Shown in pieces: positions 30,115-39,099 of a stretch of DNA of 64,000 nucleotides; the stretch's first letter is position 1, and every line of letters starts with the position of its first letter. Source of the DNA: Caryophanon tenue (GTDB lineage Bacteria > Bacillota > Bacilli > Bacillales_A > Planococcaceae). Made by a program: the position numbers and the translations under genes. The notes under the pieces were generated by a model. The model was not told where the DNA came from. It did no database searches and worked only from the letters and a program-made list of their open reading frames with translations. Location: contig NZ_MASJ01000001.1 of assembly GCF_001700315.1 (NCBI RefSeq), positions 186,001 through 250,000 on the forward strand, written 5' to 3'.

Positions 30115-31029
30115 ATGCCACGATTTTTCCAAAATAAGAAAATGTTAATGTTATTATTCGGAACGATTTTTCTTGTGGCATTGATTGGTTTTTCTCTACG
30201 TGACCGCGACCATGCTTCGTTACCAGAGCAAATTATTAAGGATTCTGTCGGCTTTGGGCAAACTATTGTCTCGAAGCCGATGAATTTTGTAACGGACATG
30301 TTTGTCAGTATGAATAACATTTTAAATACGTATGATGAAAATGAACGTTTAAAGGCGCGTTTAGATGAGTTTGCGGTACTGGAAGCACAAGTGAGTGAAC
30401 TTCAGTTAGAAAATGAGAAACTTCGTGCTGTTGTAGAGAAAACGGAAGATTTAAGTGATTATGAGTCGATTCAAGCGACTGTAATTGCTCGGAATCCAGA
30501 TCAATGGGAAGAAAAAATTATTTTAGATAAAGGATCTGCACAAGGTGTGGAAGTAAATATGGCAGTACAAACAGCGACAGGTCTTGTTGGTAAAGTTGTC
30601 TTAGTTACACCATTCACATCGGAAGTAGAACTACTTTTCACAAATAATCCGAATTATCGTGTTTCATCAATGATATTAGGTGAAAAAGAAGAAGTATACG
30701 GCTTAATCGAAGGATACGACGTAGAGCGTGGTGAGTTAATGATGAAACGTATTGACTCAGATGCCAGCATAGAAGAAGGCGAGAAAGTTGTATCATCAGG
30801 CTTAGGCGGTATTTTCCCGAAAGGTATTTTAATTGGGGAAGTAACGGAAGTAACAACAGATGACTTCGGTTTAACGAAATTAGCTTACATTAAACCAGCG
30901 GCAGATTTTTCTTTACTAGACCATGTAATTATTGCGAAGCGTAGCGTCACAGCAATTGACGGCTATGATGGCGATAATACCGGTCAAGATTTGACGAATG
31001 AACCAGTGGAGGAGGATAGCGAATCATGA
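30115..31029 (+). CDS. mreC: MreC, rod-shape-determining protein
   Basis: A 304-residue bitopic membrane protein. One N-terminal membrane segment (about residues 9-24) is followed by a coiled coil (about 65-110, ENERLKARLDEF and LQLENEKL) and the extracytoplasmic beta-barrel MreC domain (VIARNPDQWEEKIILDKGS and ASGL/PKGILIG-type segments). An acidic tail ends the protein. It links MreB to PBPs. The stop overlaps mreD by four bases. Confidence 0.95.
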   Translation: MPRFFQNKKMLMLLFGTIFLVALIGFSLRDRDHASLPEQIIKDSVGFGQTIVSKPMNFVTDMFVSMNNILNTYDENERLKARLDEFAVLEAQVSELQLENEKLRAVVEKTEDLSDYESIQATVIARNPDQWEEKIILDKGSAQGVEVNMAVQTATGLVGKVVLVTPFTSEVELLFTNNPNYRVSSMILGEKEEVYGLIEGYDVERGELMMKRIDSDASIEEGEKVVSSGLGGIFPKGILIGEVTEVTTDDFGLTKLAYIKPAADFSLLDHVIIAKRSVTAIDGYDGDNTGQDLTNEPVEEDSES

Positions 31030-31553
31030 TTATTCGCCTTCTAATCCCACTGGTTGCATTGGTACTCTTTTTTTTAGAATCGAATTTTGCGCTTTTTTCA
31101 CCACTTGAATGGGGAGACCGCACGATTTATTTAGTGCCACGTTTTCTCATTCTATATTTAATTTTTATTGCGGTTTATTATGATCGAAAAAGAGCGATGC
31201 AGTATGGCTTAGTGTTTGGTATTTTATTCGATGTCTTTTACTTAAATATTATTGGCTTATATACAGTGCTTTATCCAGCGATTTGTTTTGTCGCAGCATG
31301 GGCGGTGCATTATGTACATCATCATTTAGCGATTACAACGAGCTTAGCTATTGTATTAATGTCTGTATTTGAGTTTTTGTTATACCAATTTTTCCGATTA
31401 ATATCGTATACGACGATGCCGTTTGATACATTCTTTTACGACCGCCTACTTCCAACAATTGGCGCTAACTTAATTTTCCTGGTAATGTTAGGGTGGATAT
31501 TTAAATATTTAAGTAGTGTCCGCGTGTTACAACGCATAGAAGAAGGAAGATAA
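31026..31553 (+). CDS. mreD: MreD, rod-shape-determining membrane protein
   Basis: A 175-residue protein with about five to six hydrophobic segments and almost no soluble domains. It starts in the ATGA overlap with mreC, implying coupled translation and a fixed ratio. Confidence 0.92.
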   Translation: MIIRLLIPLVALVLFFLESNFALFSPLEWGDRTIYLVPRFLILYLIFIAVYYDRKRAMQYGLVFGILFDVFYLNIIGLYTVLYPAICFVAAWAVHYVHHHLAITTSLAIVLMSVFEFLLYQFFRLISYTTMPFDTFFYDRLLPTIGANLIFLVMLGWIFKYLSSVRVLQRIEEGR

Positions 31554-31575
31554 GAGCGAAAAAAGAGGTGACGAC

Positions 31576-32241
31576 ATGAAAAAAGCGCTTGTTCATATGA
31601 AAGGGACGAAAGATGGCCTTGTTTTACGTCTTGATGACCAATGTGTATTTGAAGATGTAGTTGAAGAGTTAACAGAAAAAGTAAAAGAAGCGTCCGAAGA
31701 ACCAATCAATGTTCAGTTGCAATTAGGCTACCGCTATTGTACAGATGAGCAGAAGCAACAGTTAATGCAAATTGTGCATACGCATAGCGATATGCGTGTG
31801 TCAAAAGTAGTGAGCGAAGTCATTACAGTAAAAGAAAGCAATGATAAATTACTAGAAAACCGATCACAAATACATATGGGTGTTGTACGTTCAGGGCAAG
31901 TTGTTCAAGCAGCAGGCGATTTATTTGTTGTAGGCGATGTCAATCCGAATGGAAAAGTAGCGGCAACCGGTAGCATTTATGTATTAGGGAAGTTAGTCGG
32001 CATTGCACATGCAGGTGTGGAAGGGAATGAAGAAGCAGTTATTGCGGCTTCTTATTTTAAGCCAACGCAAGTTCGCATTGCAGACCAACTTGAAATTATG
32101 TTTGATGAGAATGAAAAAATTGCTGTACAGCCACATTACGGCTGTGCATTTATTGATGAACATGGACGAATTGATTTTAATCGTCTACAAATGTTAAAAC
32201 ATGTGCGTCAATCGTTAGAAATGGCTAAAGGAGGTCTCTAA
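31576..32241 (+). CDS. minC: MinC, septum-site inhibitor
   Basis: A 221-residue protein that blocks FtsZ ring formation away from midcell. The N-terminal domain covers about residues 1-95. The C-terminal beta-helix begins near 100 and includes [19 protein letters not shown] and [13 protein letters not shown], diagnostic of MinC. minD follows one base after the stop. Confidence 0.94.
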   Translation: MKKALVHMKGTKDGLVLRLDDQCVFEDVVEELTEKVKEASEEPINVQLQLGYRYCTDEQKQQLMQIVHTHSDMRVSKVVSEVITVKESNDKLLENRSQIHMGVVRSGQVVQAAGDLFVVGDVNPNGKVAATGSIYVLGKLVGIAHAGVEGNEEAVIAASYFKPTQVRIADQLEIMFDENEKIAVQPHYGCAFIDEHGRIDFNRLQMLKHVRQSLEMAKGGL

Positions 32242-32242
32242 T

Positions 32243-33040
32243 TTGGGGGAAGCAATCGTAATTACATCCGGTAAAGGCGGTGTTGGTAAAACAACAACAA
32301 CTGCCAACCTTGGGACTGCATTAGCCCTTCAAGGCAAGCGCGTATGTCTAGTAGATACAGATATCGGACTACGTAACTTAGATGTTGTATTAGGGCTCGA
32401 AAATCGTATTATTTATGATTTAGTCGATGTTGTAGAAGGACGTTGTAAAATCCATCAAGCGCTTGTAAAAGATAAGCGTGTCGATGACCAATTATACTTA
32501 TTACCAGCTGCACAAACAGCCGATAAAAATGATGTAACACCAGAACAGATGAAGATTCTAATTGAAGAGTTAAAGAAAGAGTTTGATTTTATTTTAATCG
32601 ATTGCCCTGCAGGAATTGAACAAGGCTACCGTAATGCAGTAGCTGGTGCAGACCGTGCCATTGTTATTACAACGCCAGAGATTTCAGCAGTGCGTGATGC
32701 GGACCGTATTATCGGGTTATTAGAATTAGAAAATATTGAACCGCCGAAATTAATTATTAACCGCATTCGTCATCATTTAATGAAGAATGGGGAAGCGATG
32801 GATGTAAGTGAAATTACGACACATTTATCAATTGATTTATTAGGGGTCATTATTGATAATGAAAATGTAATTAGCTCATCGAATAAGGGAGAGCCAATCG
32901 TAATGGATGCAACAAACCGTGCATCACTTGGCTATCGTAATATTGCAAGACGTATTTTAGGTGAATCCGTGCCGTTAATGTCGATTGAAGATGAAAAGCA
33001 AGGATTCTTCTCGAAGCTAAAAGCAATTTTCTCACGTTAA
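32243..33040 (+). CDS. minD: MinD, ATPase of the Min system
   Basis: A 265-residue deviant Walker ATPase recruiting MinC to the membrane. [13 protein letters not shown] lies at residues 7-19. [10 protein letters not shown] is the A' motif, and [13 protein letters not shown] is Walker B. The C-terminal amphipathic membrane-targeting helix is seen as [14 protein letters not shown]. Start TTG 32243 lies 6 bases after AAAGGAGGTC. In B. subtilis spoIVFA and spoIVFB follow minD; here a terminator does. Confidence 0.97.
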   Translation: MGEAIVITSGKGGVGKTTTTANLGTALALQGKRVCLVDTDIGLRNLDVVLGLENRIIYDLVDVVEGRCKIHQALVKDKRVDDQLYLLPAAQTADKNDVTPEQMKILIEELKKEFDFILIDCPAGIEQGYRNAVAGADRAIVITTPEISAVRDADRIIGLLELENIEPPKLIINRIRHHLMKNGEAMDVSEITTHLSIDLLGVIIDNENVISSSNKGEPIVMDATNRASLGYRNIARRILGESVPLMSIEDEKQGFFSKLKAIFSR

Positions 33041-33049
33041 TGTAAAATG

Positions 33050-33092
33050 AAGACGTTAGTAGGCTCTTTTTGTGCTTGCTGACGTCTTTTTG
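33050..33092 (+). terminator. Terminator after minD
   Basis: A 15-bp stem with three G-U pairs (33050-33064 with 33074-33088) followed by TTTTTGT. It ends the mre-min operon. Confidence 0.85.
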
Positions 33093-33187
33093 TACTTTTC
33101 ACATAGAATGTTAGTAAGTACATAAAAACAGAAAATTCGACGTATTGGTGAATCGCTGTATTTTTGCCACTTTTGTTGTTAAATGAG

Positions 33188-33217
33188 TTGACGCAACGTT
33201 CTTTTTTATGATAGTAT
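33188..33217 (+). promoter_or_regulatory. Promoter of rplU operon
   Basis: TTGACG (33188-33193), 18 bases, TAGTAT (33212-33217) preceded by an extended -10 TGA. Confidence 0.65.
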
Positions 33218-33224
33218 CTATAAT

Positions 33225-33320
33225 GTTAGTTTGTAGCGCACCCGTGCTACAACCGCACTGACGAGGTTTTTAAGTATCTTCTTGATCACCTTAGTTCGGG
33301 CGAGTCTTAGTCTAAGAGGA
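33225..33320 (+). ncRNA. L21 ribosomal-protein leader RNA
   Basis: A structured 5' leader directly before rplU. It has a perfect hairpin TTGTAGC/GCTACAA (33231-33237 with 33246-33252), then an ACGAGG-containing stretch, and a CTTAG/CTAAG stem next to the AGGAGGTG ribosome binding site. Position and length fit the Bacillales L21 leader, thought to mediate autogenous control by a ribosomal protein. A covariance-model match was not run. Confidence 0.7.
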
Positions 33321-33331
33321 GGTGCAGTAAA

Positions 33332-33640
33332 ATGTACGCAATTATCGAAACTGGTGGTAAACAAATCAAAGTAGAAGCAGGTCAAGAAATCTTCATCGAA
33401 AAATTAGGTGTAGAAGCTGGCGAAGTGGTAACTTTTGATAAAGTATTATTCGTAGGTGGCGAAACAGTAAAAGTTGGTGCTCCAACTGTTGCAGGCGCAA
33501 CTGTAACAGCGAAAGTTGTTAAAGAAGGCCGTGCTAAAAAAATCACTGTTTTCAAAATGAAAGCTAAGAAAAACTACCGTCGTAAACAAGGTCACCGTCA
33601 ACCATACACTAAATTAGTAGTTGAAGCAATCAACGCTTAA
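33332..33640 (+). CDS. rplU: Ribosomal protein L21
   Basis: A 102-residue 50S protein with the family start [18 protein letters not shown] and the C-terminal [25 protein letters not shown] precedes ATG 33332. It opens the rplU-prp-rpmA operon. Confidence 0.98.
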   Translation: MYAIIETGGKQIKVEAGQEIFIEKLGVEAGEVVTFDKVLFVGGETVKVGAPTVAGATVTAKVVKEGRAKKITVFKMKAKKNYRRKQGHRQPYTKLVVEAINA

Positions 33641-33656
33641 TAGTGAGGTGATAGAC

Positions 33657-33998
33657 ATGATCACAGTTACGATTCATAGCGATGAAAATCGCAAATCGTA
33701 TGGTTTTGACATTTCAGGACATGCATTGTCTGACGTTTATGGTCGCGATCTAGTTTGTGCTGGCGCTTCAGCAGTTGCCTTTGGCGCTGTGAATGCAATC
33801 GGCCAATTAGTACAAATCACGCCACAAATCGAGCAAGGTGCGGAGGGCGGATATTTATCTGTTCAAATCAATCCTGCTGAATTGACTGAAAAACAAGACG
33901 AGACGTTACAAGTTATTTTAAATACTATGGTAACGCAATTTTATACAATGGTTGCTAGTTATAGTGACTATATCGAACTAAAATATAAAATGGTGTAG
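33657..33998 (+). CDS. prp: Prp, cysteine protease processing ribosomal protein L27
   Basis: A 113-residue protein (YsxB family). It carries the catalytic pair His22 and Cys34 at the same positions known for S. aureus Prp, in ISGHA and DLVCAGAS. Prp removes the N-terminal extension of L27; the adjacent rpmA product has exactly such an extension. GAGGTGAT is 6 bases before ATG 33657; a longer frame beginning inside rplU is rejected. Confidence 0.95.
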   Translation: MITVTIHSDENRKSYGFDISGHALSDVYGRDLVCAGASAVAFGAVNAIGQLVQITPQIEQGAEGGYLSVQINPAELTEKQDETLQVILNTMVTQFYTMVASYSDYIELKYKMV

Positions 33999-34011
33999 GA
34001 GGTGGAACACA

Positions 34012-34311
34012 ATGGAAATGTTATTAACATTAGATCTTCAGTTCTTCGCATCTAAAAAAGGTGTAGGTTCTACAAAGAACGGACGTGACTCTGAGTCTAA
34101 ACGCCTTGGCGCTAAACGTGCTGATGGTCAGTTCGTAACTGGTGGTTCAATTCTTTACCGTCAACGCGGTACAAAAATTTACCCAGGTACAAACGTAGGT
34201 CGTGGTGGTGACGATACTCTTTTCGCAACAGCTGACGGCGTAGTTAAATTCGAACGTATGGGCCGTGACAAGAAAAAAGTTTCTGTATACCCAGTAGGTC
34301 AAGAAGCTTAA
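34012..34311 (+). CDS. rpmA: Ribosomal protein L27 precursor
   Basis: A 99-residue 50S protein. It begins with the Firmicutes extension ending LQFF-ASKKG, the Prp cleavage site, after which the mature peptidyl-transferase-centre tail starts. GGGDDTLFA and the basic N-terminal third fit L27. Confidence 0.98.
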   Translation: MEMLLTLDLQFFASKKGVGSTKNGRDSESKRLGAKRADGQFVTGGSILYRQRGTKIYPGTNVGRGGDDTLFATADGVVKFERMGRDKKKVSVYPVGQEA

Positions 34312-34323
34312 TCTGCACACAGT

Positions 34324-34356
34324 AAGGTGTCCCGCAGTGTCGGGACACCTTTTTTG
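34324..34356 (+). terminator. Terminator 1 after rpmA
   Basis: A perfect 11-bp stem AAGGTGTCCCG/CGGGACACCTT followed by TTTTT. Confidence 0.9.
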
Positions 34357-34373
34357 TAGGACAGATGAAACAG

Positions 34374-34411
34374 CAACTCGCGCTCTTTGGCGCGAGTTGT
34401 ATCTTTCTTTC
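34374..34411 (+). terminator. Terminator 2 after rpmA
   Basis: A perfect 10-bp GC-rich stem CAACTCGCGC/GCGCGAGTTG (34374-34383 with 34390-34399), then TATCTTTCTTTC. It is tandem to the first. Confidence 0.75.
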
Positions 34412-34491
34412 TATTGAAAAATGGAACATTGGAATTTTCTTTATAGTATTCAATTGAAATGAGTGTCATGAAAGAAAATTCATGCACATCT

Positions 34492-34500
34492 TGTTATACT
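34492..34500 (+). promoter_or_regulatory. Extended -10 promoter of spo0B-obgE
   Basis: TGTTATACT is an extended -10; the -35 region is poor. Because two terminators precede it, spo0B needs its own promoter. Confidence 0.45.
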
Positions 34501-34530
34501 GAATATAGTGCTGAATTGGAGTGAGTCAAC

Positions 34531-35052
34531 ATGCCGAGCGATGAATTAACAGTTCAAGAAGTGATACGTTATGCCAATCATGATTTTATGAATCGGTTAC
34601 AAGTCATCAAAATGAACTTAGATTTAGGGCATACAGATGCAGCAAAAGCATTAATTGAGCAATATGCAGAAAGTACAAGAATGTTATCTGAGCTGAATCG
34701 TCTAGCAAGCCCCCAATTAACAGTATGGTTACAAACATGCAAATGGCGCTATCCAAACTTGCATGTACAAATGACGTGTAGTGTGGAAGAGGCACTAGAA
34801 GCAATATACGATCAGCCATTAGTCGAATACTTGGAAAAAACAGTGCTCCATTACTATGACCATTTAAATGCGAGTGTCGAAACAGAACTAAGCATTGATG
34901 TAATGGTAACACACAACACAAAGAAATTAGTCGTTTGCTTAGAAGGGGCATGGGATATTGCACCATTACAGCTAAACGATGATCAAATAATGCGTGTACT
35001 AATTGAAGAAGCAACGGAAGAATGCTTTTCATATAAAGTTACATGGCAATGA
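34531..35052 (+). CDS. spo0B: Spo0B-like sporulation phosphotransferase
   Basis: A 173-residue protein. It contains the Spo0B-type phosphorylated His segment YANHDFMNRLQVIKMNLDLG, with His17 as the acceptor, followed by a long helical hairpin and a reduced kinase-like C-terminal domain. In B. subtilis Spo0B moves phosphate from Spo0F to Spo0A. Position (rpmA-spo0B-obg) is the same. It is shorter than B. subtilis Spo0B (192). It is notable because the other sporulation genes expected in this block are absent. obgE begins 12 bases after its stop. Confidence 0.88.
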   Translation: MPSDELTVQEVIRYANHDFMNRLQVIKMNLDLGHTDAAKALIEQYAESTRMLSELNRLASPQLTVWLQTCKWRYPNLHVQMTCSVEEALEAIYDQPLVEYLEKTVLHYYDHLNASVETELSIDVMVTHNTKKLVVCLEGAWDIAPLQLNDDQIMRVLIEEATEECFSYKVTWQ

Positions 35053-35064
35053 GGAGTGACAAAT

Positions 35065-36354
35065 ATGTTCGTCGATCACGTAAAGATTTACGTTAAAGGT
35101 GGCGACGGTGGCGATGGTATGGTTGCCTTCCGTCGAGAAAAATATGTACCAAATGGTGGCCCAGCAGGTGGCGATGGCGGTCATGGTGGTAACGTTATAT
35201 TTGAAGTAGAAGAAGGTTTACGTACGTTAATGGATTTCCGTTACAAACGTATCTTCAAAGCAGAACGTGGTGAACACGGGATGAGTAAAGGGATGCACGG
35301 ACGCAAAGCAGAAGACTTAGTTGTAAAAGTTCCACCGGGTACTGTTGTGAAAAACGCAGAAACAGATACGGTTATTGCAGACTTAGTTGAGCATGGTCAA
35401 CGTGCGGTTATCGCAAAATCAGGACGTGGTGGACGCGGAAACTGTCGTTTTGCTACACCAGCGAACCCAGCACCTGAATTAGCTGAAAAAGGTGAACCTG
35501 GTCAAGAGTTAGACGTTATTTTAGAATTGAAAGTATTAGCAGATGTAGGCTTAGTAGGTTTCCCATCTGTTGGTAAATCAACATTATTATCAGTTGTGTC
35601 AGCAGCGAAGCCAAAAATCGGCGCGTACCACTTCACAACAATCGTACCGAACCTAGGGATGGTTGAGACGGAAGACGGCCGTAGTTTCGCAATGGCAGAC
35701 TTACCAGGTTTAATCGAAGGCGCGCACCAAGGTGTCGGCTTAGGTCACCAATTCTTACGTCATATTGAGCGTACACGTGTTATCGTGCACGTAATTGATA
35801 TGAGTGGTATGGAAGGCCGCGACCCATATGAAGATTTCATTACAATTAATGAAGAGTTAAACCAATACAATATGCGTTTATTAGAGCGTCCACAAATTGT
35901 TGTTGCCAACAAAATGGATATGCCAGATGCAGAAGAAAACTTAATCGAGTTCCGCAAAAAAGTGGGCGACGATGTAAAAGTATTACCAGTATCAGCGGTT
36001 TCTCGTCAAGGCTTAAAACCGTTACTATTTGATATTGCAGACTTATTAGAAGTAACAAGCGAGTTCCCATTATTCCACGAAGAAGTAGAAGAAACAGATA
36101 CAACAGTATTATACAAACATACTGTACAAGATCGTGAATTCGAGGTATCACGTGATGATGATGGTTCATTCGTTATTTCTGGTACAACAATCGAACGTCT
36201 ATTCAAAATGACTGACTTCAGCCGTGAAGATGGTATTCGTCGATTTGCGCGTCAATTACGTGCAATGGGCGTTGATGAAGCATTACGTAAAGCTGGTGCA
36301 GAACACGGCGATACAGTACGTCTATTAGAATTCGAATTTGACTTTATTGACTAA
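35065..36354 (+). CDS. obgE: Obg GTPase
   Basis: A 429-residue essential GTPase of ribosome assembly and stress signalling. The Gly-rich Obg fold at the N-terminus includes GGDGGDG and GGPAGGDGG. The G domain has [11 protein letters not shown] near residue 166, DLPGLIEGA, and NKMD. A C-terminal OCT domain is present. ATG 35065 is 8 bases after GAGGAG; GTG 35056 overlaps that site and is rejected. Confidence 0.97.
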   Translation: MFVDHVKIYVKGGDGGDGMVAFRREKYVPNGGPAGGDGGHGGNVIFEVEEGLRTLMDFRYKRIFKAERGEHGMSKGMHGRKAEDLVVKVPPGTVVKNAETDTVIADLVEHGQRAVIAKSGRGGRGNCRFATPANPAPELAEKGEPGQELDVILELKVLADVGLVGFPSVGKSTLLSVVSAAKPKIGAYHFTTIVPNLGMVETEDGRSFAMADLPGLIEGAHQGVGLGHQFLRHIERTRVIVHVIDMSGMEGRDPYEDFITINEELNQYNMRLLERPQIVVANKMDMPDAEENLIEFRKKVGDDVKVLPVSAVSRQGLKPLLFDIADLLEVTSEFPLFHEEVEETDTTVLYKHTVQDREFEVSRDDDGSFVISGTTIERLFKMTDFSREDGIRRFARQLRAMGVDEALRKAGAEHGDTVRLLEFEFDFID

Positions 36355-36376
36355 TAAAAGGTAAAGGGGGAGCAGT

Positions 36377-36832
36377 ATGAAAGATGTTTCCAATCAGCGA
36401 TATTATTTAGTGCGTGAAGACGTGTTAACAGACGCGATGCAAAAAACATTAGAGGCAAAGCACCTATTACAAACTGGCGCTGTCGCATCTATATGGGATG
36501 CAGTAAAAGAAGTTGACTTATCACGCAGTGCATTTTATAAATATCGTGATGCTGTTTTTCCGTTTCACTCAATTGTGCAAGAACGCATTTTAACAGTCTT
36601 TTTACAAATTCAAGACCGTAAAGGCACACTAGCGAAATTGCTTGAAACGATTACCGAAGCGCATTGTAATGTGTTAACAATTCACCAAACGATTCCGATT
36701 CAAGGACGTGCAAACGTGACGTTATCACTTGATGTAACAAGTATGTATGGTGACTTAGAAGAATTAATTCAATCGTTGAAACGATTAGACTTCGTTGAAT
36801 CGGCGGAAGTTATTAGTTCGGGTGCGCTGTAA
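36377..36832 (+). CDS. pheB: ACT-domain protein PheB
   Basis: A 151-residue protein. An N-terminal helix-turn-helix-like segment (DLSRSAFYKYRDAVFP near residues 55-70) is followed by a C-terminal ACT domain (DRKGTLAKLLETITEAHCNVLTI). It matches PheB, encoded upstream of pheA in Bacillales. Its exact role is unclear; amino-acid binding is inferred from the ACT domain. AAAGGGGGAG precedes ATG 36377. Confidence 0.88.
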   Translation: MKDVSNQRYYLVREDVLTDAMQKTLEAKHLLQTGAVASIWDAVKEVDLSRSAFYKYRDAVFPFHSIVQERILTVFLQIQDRKGTLAKLLETITEAHCNVLTIHQTIPIQGRANVTLSLDVTSMYGDLEELIQSLKRLDFVESAEVISSGAL

Positions 36833-36880
36833 CAAGCTTGTTTTCTAAAAATAATCGCGCTATACTAGACAGACAATGTA

Positions 36881-36923
36881 AAAGGGACGGTCTAAAAGAA
36901 ATTCTTTTAGACAGCCCTTTTTT
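36881..36923 (+). terminator. Terminator between pheB and pheA
   Basis: GTCTAAAAG/CTTTTAGAC (36890-36898 with 36904-36912), extended outside by GGG/CCC, then TTTTTT. Confidence 0.82.
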
Positions 36924-36954
36924 GTTATTACTATAAGACTGAAAATTTGAAAGG

Positions 36955-36993
36955 TTCTTTATTTAGTGCAACATAAAGAATGTGCTACTAAAT
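36955..36993 (+). other. Overlapping inverted repeats in the pheA leader
   Basis: TTCTTTAT (36955-36962) can pair with ATAAAGAA (36973-36980), and ATTTAGT (36961-36967) with ACTAAAT (36987-36993). The two pairings share bases 36961-36962 and cross, so they are alternatives or a pseudoknot. No leader peptide is seen. Confidence 0.3.
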
Positions 36994-37032
36994 AGGGAAC
37001 GAGTTCAGACAGTGAAAAAGGGAGTTATTGAT

Positions 37033-37890
37033 ATGGCAGTAAAAGACATCGCCTATTTAGGACCAGAAGCATCATTTACATATTTAGCAGCGAAGGGAAT
37101 TTTCCCACAAGAAAACTTACAGCCGTTTACGTCAATTCCAGAATGTATTGAAGCCGTAGCGGAAGGAAAAGTAGATTTAGCCGTTGTGCCGATTGAAAAC
37201 ACATTAGAGGGTACTGTGCCATTAACACTTGATTATTTATTCCATGAAGTGAATGTGTTTGTTATTGGGGAGCTTGTCTCAAAAATCCAGCAGCATTTAC
37301 TCGTGCATCCACAAAATGCAGAACGCTGGGAACAACTTGAAAAAATTTATTCACACCCACATGCACTTGCGCAATGTCACAAATATTTATACTACCGCTT
37401 AAGCCAAGTGCCACTGCAACAATATGGCTCAACAGCTGCAGCGGCAAAGCTAGTTGCGGAAAATCCAGATCAATTAATTGGTGCGATTGCAAATGCATCC
37501 GCTGCTGAGAAATATGGCTTAACGATCGCGCAAGAAAATATTCATGATTTCCATTTCAATCATACGCGTTTCTTCGTTATTTCGCGTGAAAACACACGTA
37601 TTGACGAGGCGCATAAACGTCCAGATAAGAAAACAACGATTTTACTGACGTTACCAACAGACCGTTCAGGGGCATTGCATCAAGTCTTATCTGTCTTTGC
37701 ATGGCGACAACTAAACTTAAGTAAAATCGAATCACGTCCATTAAAAACAGCGTTAGGAGAGTATTTTTTCTTAATTGATGTATTAGCGGATGAAGAAGAG
37801 CCGATGATGAGAGGCGCGATGGAAGAGCTTGGTGCGTTAGGTTGCACTGTAAAACCATTAGGAACATATTATACATATGAAACACCGTGA
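37033..37890 (+). CDS. pheA: Prephenate dehydratase
   Basis: A 285-residue monofunctional enzyme making phenylpyruvate for phenylalanine. The PDT domain has AYLGPEASFTY at the N-terminus, VPIENTLEGTV, and the catalytic Thr segment NHTRFFVIS. The C-terminal ACT domain includes the Phe-binding ESRP segment (SKIESRPLKTALGEYFF), indicating feedback inhibition. AAAGGGAG is 8 bases before ATG 37033; upstream in-frame codons lack a ribosome binding site. Confidence 0.95.
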   Translation: MAVKDIAYLGPEASFTYLAAKGIFPQENLQPFTSIPECIEAVAEGKVDLAVVPIENTLEGTVPLTLDYLFHEVNVFVIGELVSKIQQHLLVHPQNAERWEQLEKIYSHPHALAQCHKYLYYRLSQVPLQQYGSTAAAAKLVAENPDQLIGAIANASAAEKYGLTIAQENIHDFHFNHTRFFVISRENTRIDEAHKRPDKKTTILLTLPTDRSGALHQVLSVFAWRQLNLSKIESRPLKTALGEYFFLIDVLADEEEPMMRGAMEELGALGCTVKPLGTYYTYETP

Positions 37891-37938
37891 AACTTTTTAG
37901 TAAGTGAGCCGTATAACACAAGTAAGAGGTGATAAAAT

Positions 37939-38181
37939 ATGTGGATGATGATAACCGTCATTGCGGTAGCCGCAATTGTCGGCGAAGCGTATAAAGACTA
38001 TTTGAAAAACCAGAAGAAGACACTTGAAATTCGAGCAAGCTTATTACAAGAGGAACGTTTATTAGAAGAACAGAAGCAAAAAACATTGTTATTAGAAAAC
38101 GAACGTTTACGTTTAGAACTTGATACAGATGTAGCGAAATATGAACGTGAAAAGGAGACGGTATTACTTGAGAAGCGATGA
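37939..38181 (+). CDS. Small membrane-anchored coiled-coil protein
   Basis: An 80-residue protein. One N-terminal membrane helix (about residues 2-15) is followed by a charged, Leu- and Glu-rich coiled coil to the end. Its layout resembles small PspB-like or envelope scaffold proteins, but I recognise no family. GAGGTGAT precedes ATG 37939. Its end overlaps the next gene by 14 bases. Confidence 0.7.
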   Translation: MWMMITVIAVAAIVGEAYKDYLKNQKKTLEIRASLLQEERLLEEQKQKTLLLENERLRLELDTDVAKYEREKETVLLEKR

Positions 38182-38569
38182 TGTATTAGTGTTATATGAT
38201 GGAAGTTGTGGTCTGTGTGATGGCATTGTACAATTTTTACTAGCGCATGATGTGAAAAACCGCTTTTATTTTGCGGCACTTGATAGCGAAACAGGTGTTA
38301 TATATCGTAAGCGCTATGGTATTTCAGCAGATGTAGATAGTGTTGTTGTCATCTATAAAGAACGCGCGATGATTTATGATGACGCGGCGATTGCTTTAGT
38401 ACCACATTTACCGTTGCCATATCGTCTTGGCCAAGTAGCAAAAATTGTACCAAAACCGATTCGATACGCTGCCTATAAGCTCATTGCAAAAAATCGTTAT
38501 CGCTTCTTTGGTGAAGTAACCGCATGTAAATTACCGACTGCTGCGGAGCGTGTAAAATTTTTAGCGTAA
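38168..38569 (+). CDS. DCC-family thiol-disulfide oxidoreductase-like protein
   Basis: A 133-residue protein of the DUF393/DCC family, defined by YDGSCGLCDG near residues 9-18 (Asp-Cys-X2-Cys). The rest, with FAALDS and the YRFFGE tail, fits. A redox function is predicted from the CXXC but unproven. AAAGGAGAC about 10 bases upstream supports TTG 38168, inside the end of the coiled-coil gene, so the two are coupled. Confidence 0.85.
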   Translation: MRSDDVLVLYDGSCGLCDGIVQFLLAHDVKNRFYFAALDSETGVIYRKRYGISADVDSVVVIYKERAMIYDDAAIALVPHLPLPYRLGQVAKIVPKPIRYAAYKLIAKNRYRFFGEVTACKLPTAAERVKFLA

Positions 38570-38573
38570 AACA

Positions 38574-38620
38574 AAGACCTTCTCGCATCGCTACTTAACG
38601 TAGTAACGCGAGAAGGTCTT
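38574..38620. terminator. Bidirectional terminator between convergent genes
   Basis: A perfect 13-bp stem AAGACCTTCTCGC/GCGAGAAGGTCTT (38574-38586 with 38608-38620) with an inner CTAC/GTAG stem. It overlaps the 3' end of nsrR. Confidence 0.75.
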
Positions 38621-39026
38621 GTTGTCCTGCAAGACAATCTGCTAATGTGTAACGGTCGAGCACCGCTAAATAAGCCTGTAACGCTTCGTAAAGTACACCT
38701 TTTAAGCGACAATGCGAAGACAGGCGACATAAATTATTAGCTTCATCAAAACATTCAACAATATGAAAATCTTCCTCGGTTTGGCGGACAACAGCGCCGA
38801 TATTAATGTGCTCAGGCTCTTGGGCTAACCGAATCCCACCACCACGTCCTCGAACCGTTTCCACATAGCCAAGGCGACCTAGCTCATGTGTTACTTTCAT
38901 TAAATGGTTTTTGGAAATATGATACGCATCGGCGATTTCTTGGATGGTCGATAAAGCAGCTCGGTCTTTTGCGCCAATATATAATAATACACGCAATGAA
39001 TAATCCGTGTATAACGTTAAACGCAT
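38595..39026 (-). CDS. nsrR: NsrR, nitric-oxide-sensing Rrf2 repressor
   Basis: A 143-residue Rrf2-family regulator with an N-terminal winged helix (LSTIQEIADAYHISKNHLMKV). It carries three Fe-S cluster cysteines at 92, 100 and 106, the same positions as in B. subtilis NsrR. NsrR binds a [4Fe-4S] cluster destroyed by NO and then releases genes such as hmp and nasD. The conserved segment ECFDEANNLCRLSSHCRLK separates it from IscR and CymR. No target gene lies beside it. Confidence 0.92.
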   Translation of the reverse strand: MRLTLYTDYSLRVLLYIGAKDRAALSTIQEIADAYHISKNHLMKVTHELGRLGYVETVRGRGGGIRLAQEPEHINIGAVVRQTEEDFHIVECFDEANNLCRLSSHCRLKGVLYEALQAYLAVLDRYTLADCLAGQQDLLALLR

Positions 39027-39035
39027 ATCAACACC

Positions 39036-39055
39036 ACACTTTCTATACGTAGTGT
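39036..39055. promoter_or_regulatory. Candidate nsrR operator over its promoter
   Basis: A perfect inverted repeat ACACT-N10-AGTGT. Read on the minus strand, a promoter TTGTCA-N16-TATAGA overlaps it. Autoregulation is inferred; the sequence is not the canonical AT-rich NsrR site. Confidence 0.35.
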
Positions 39056-39099
39056 ATCATTTTTGACAACGAACGACCAAATGAACAAACTTGCATGTA

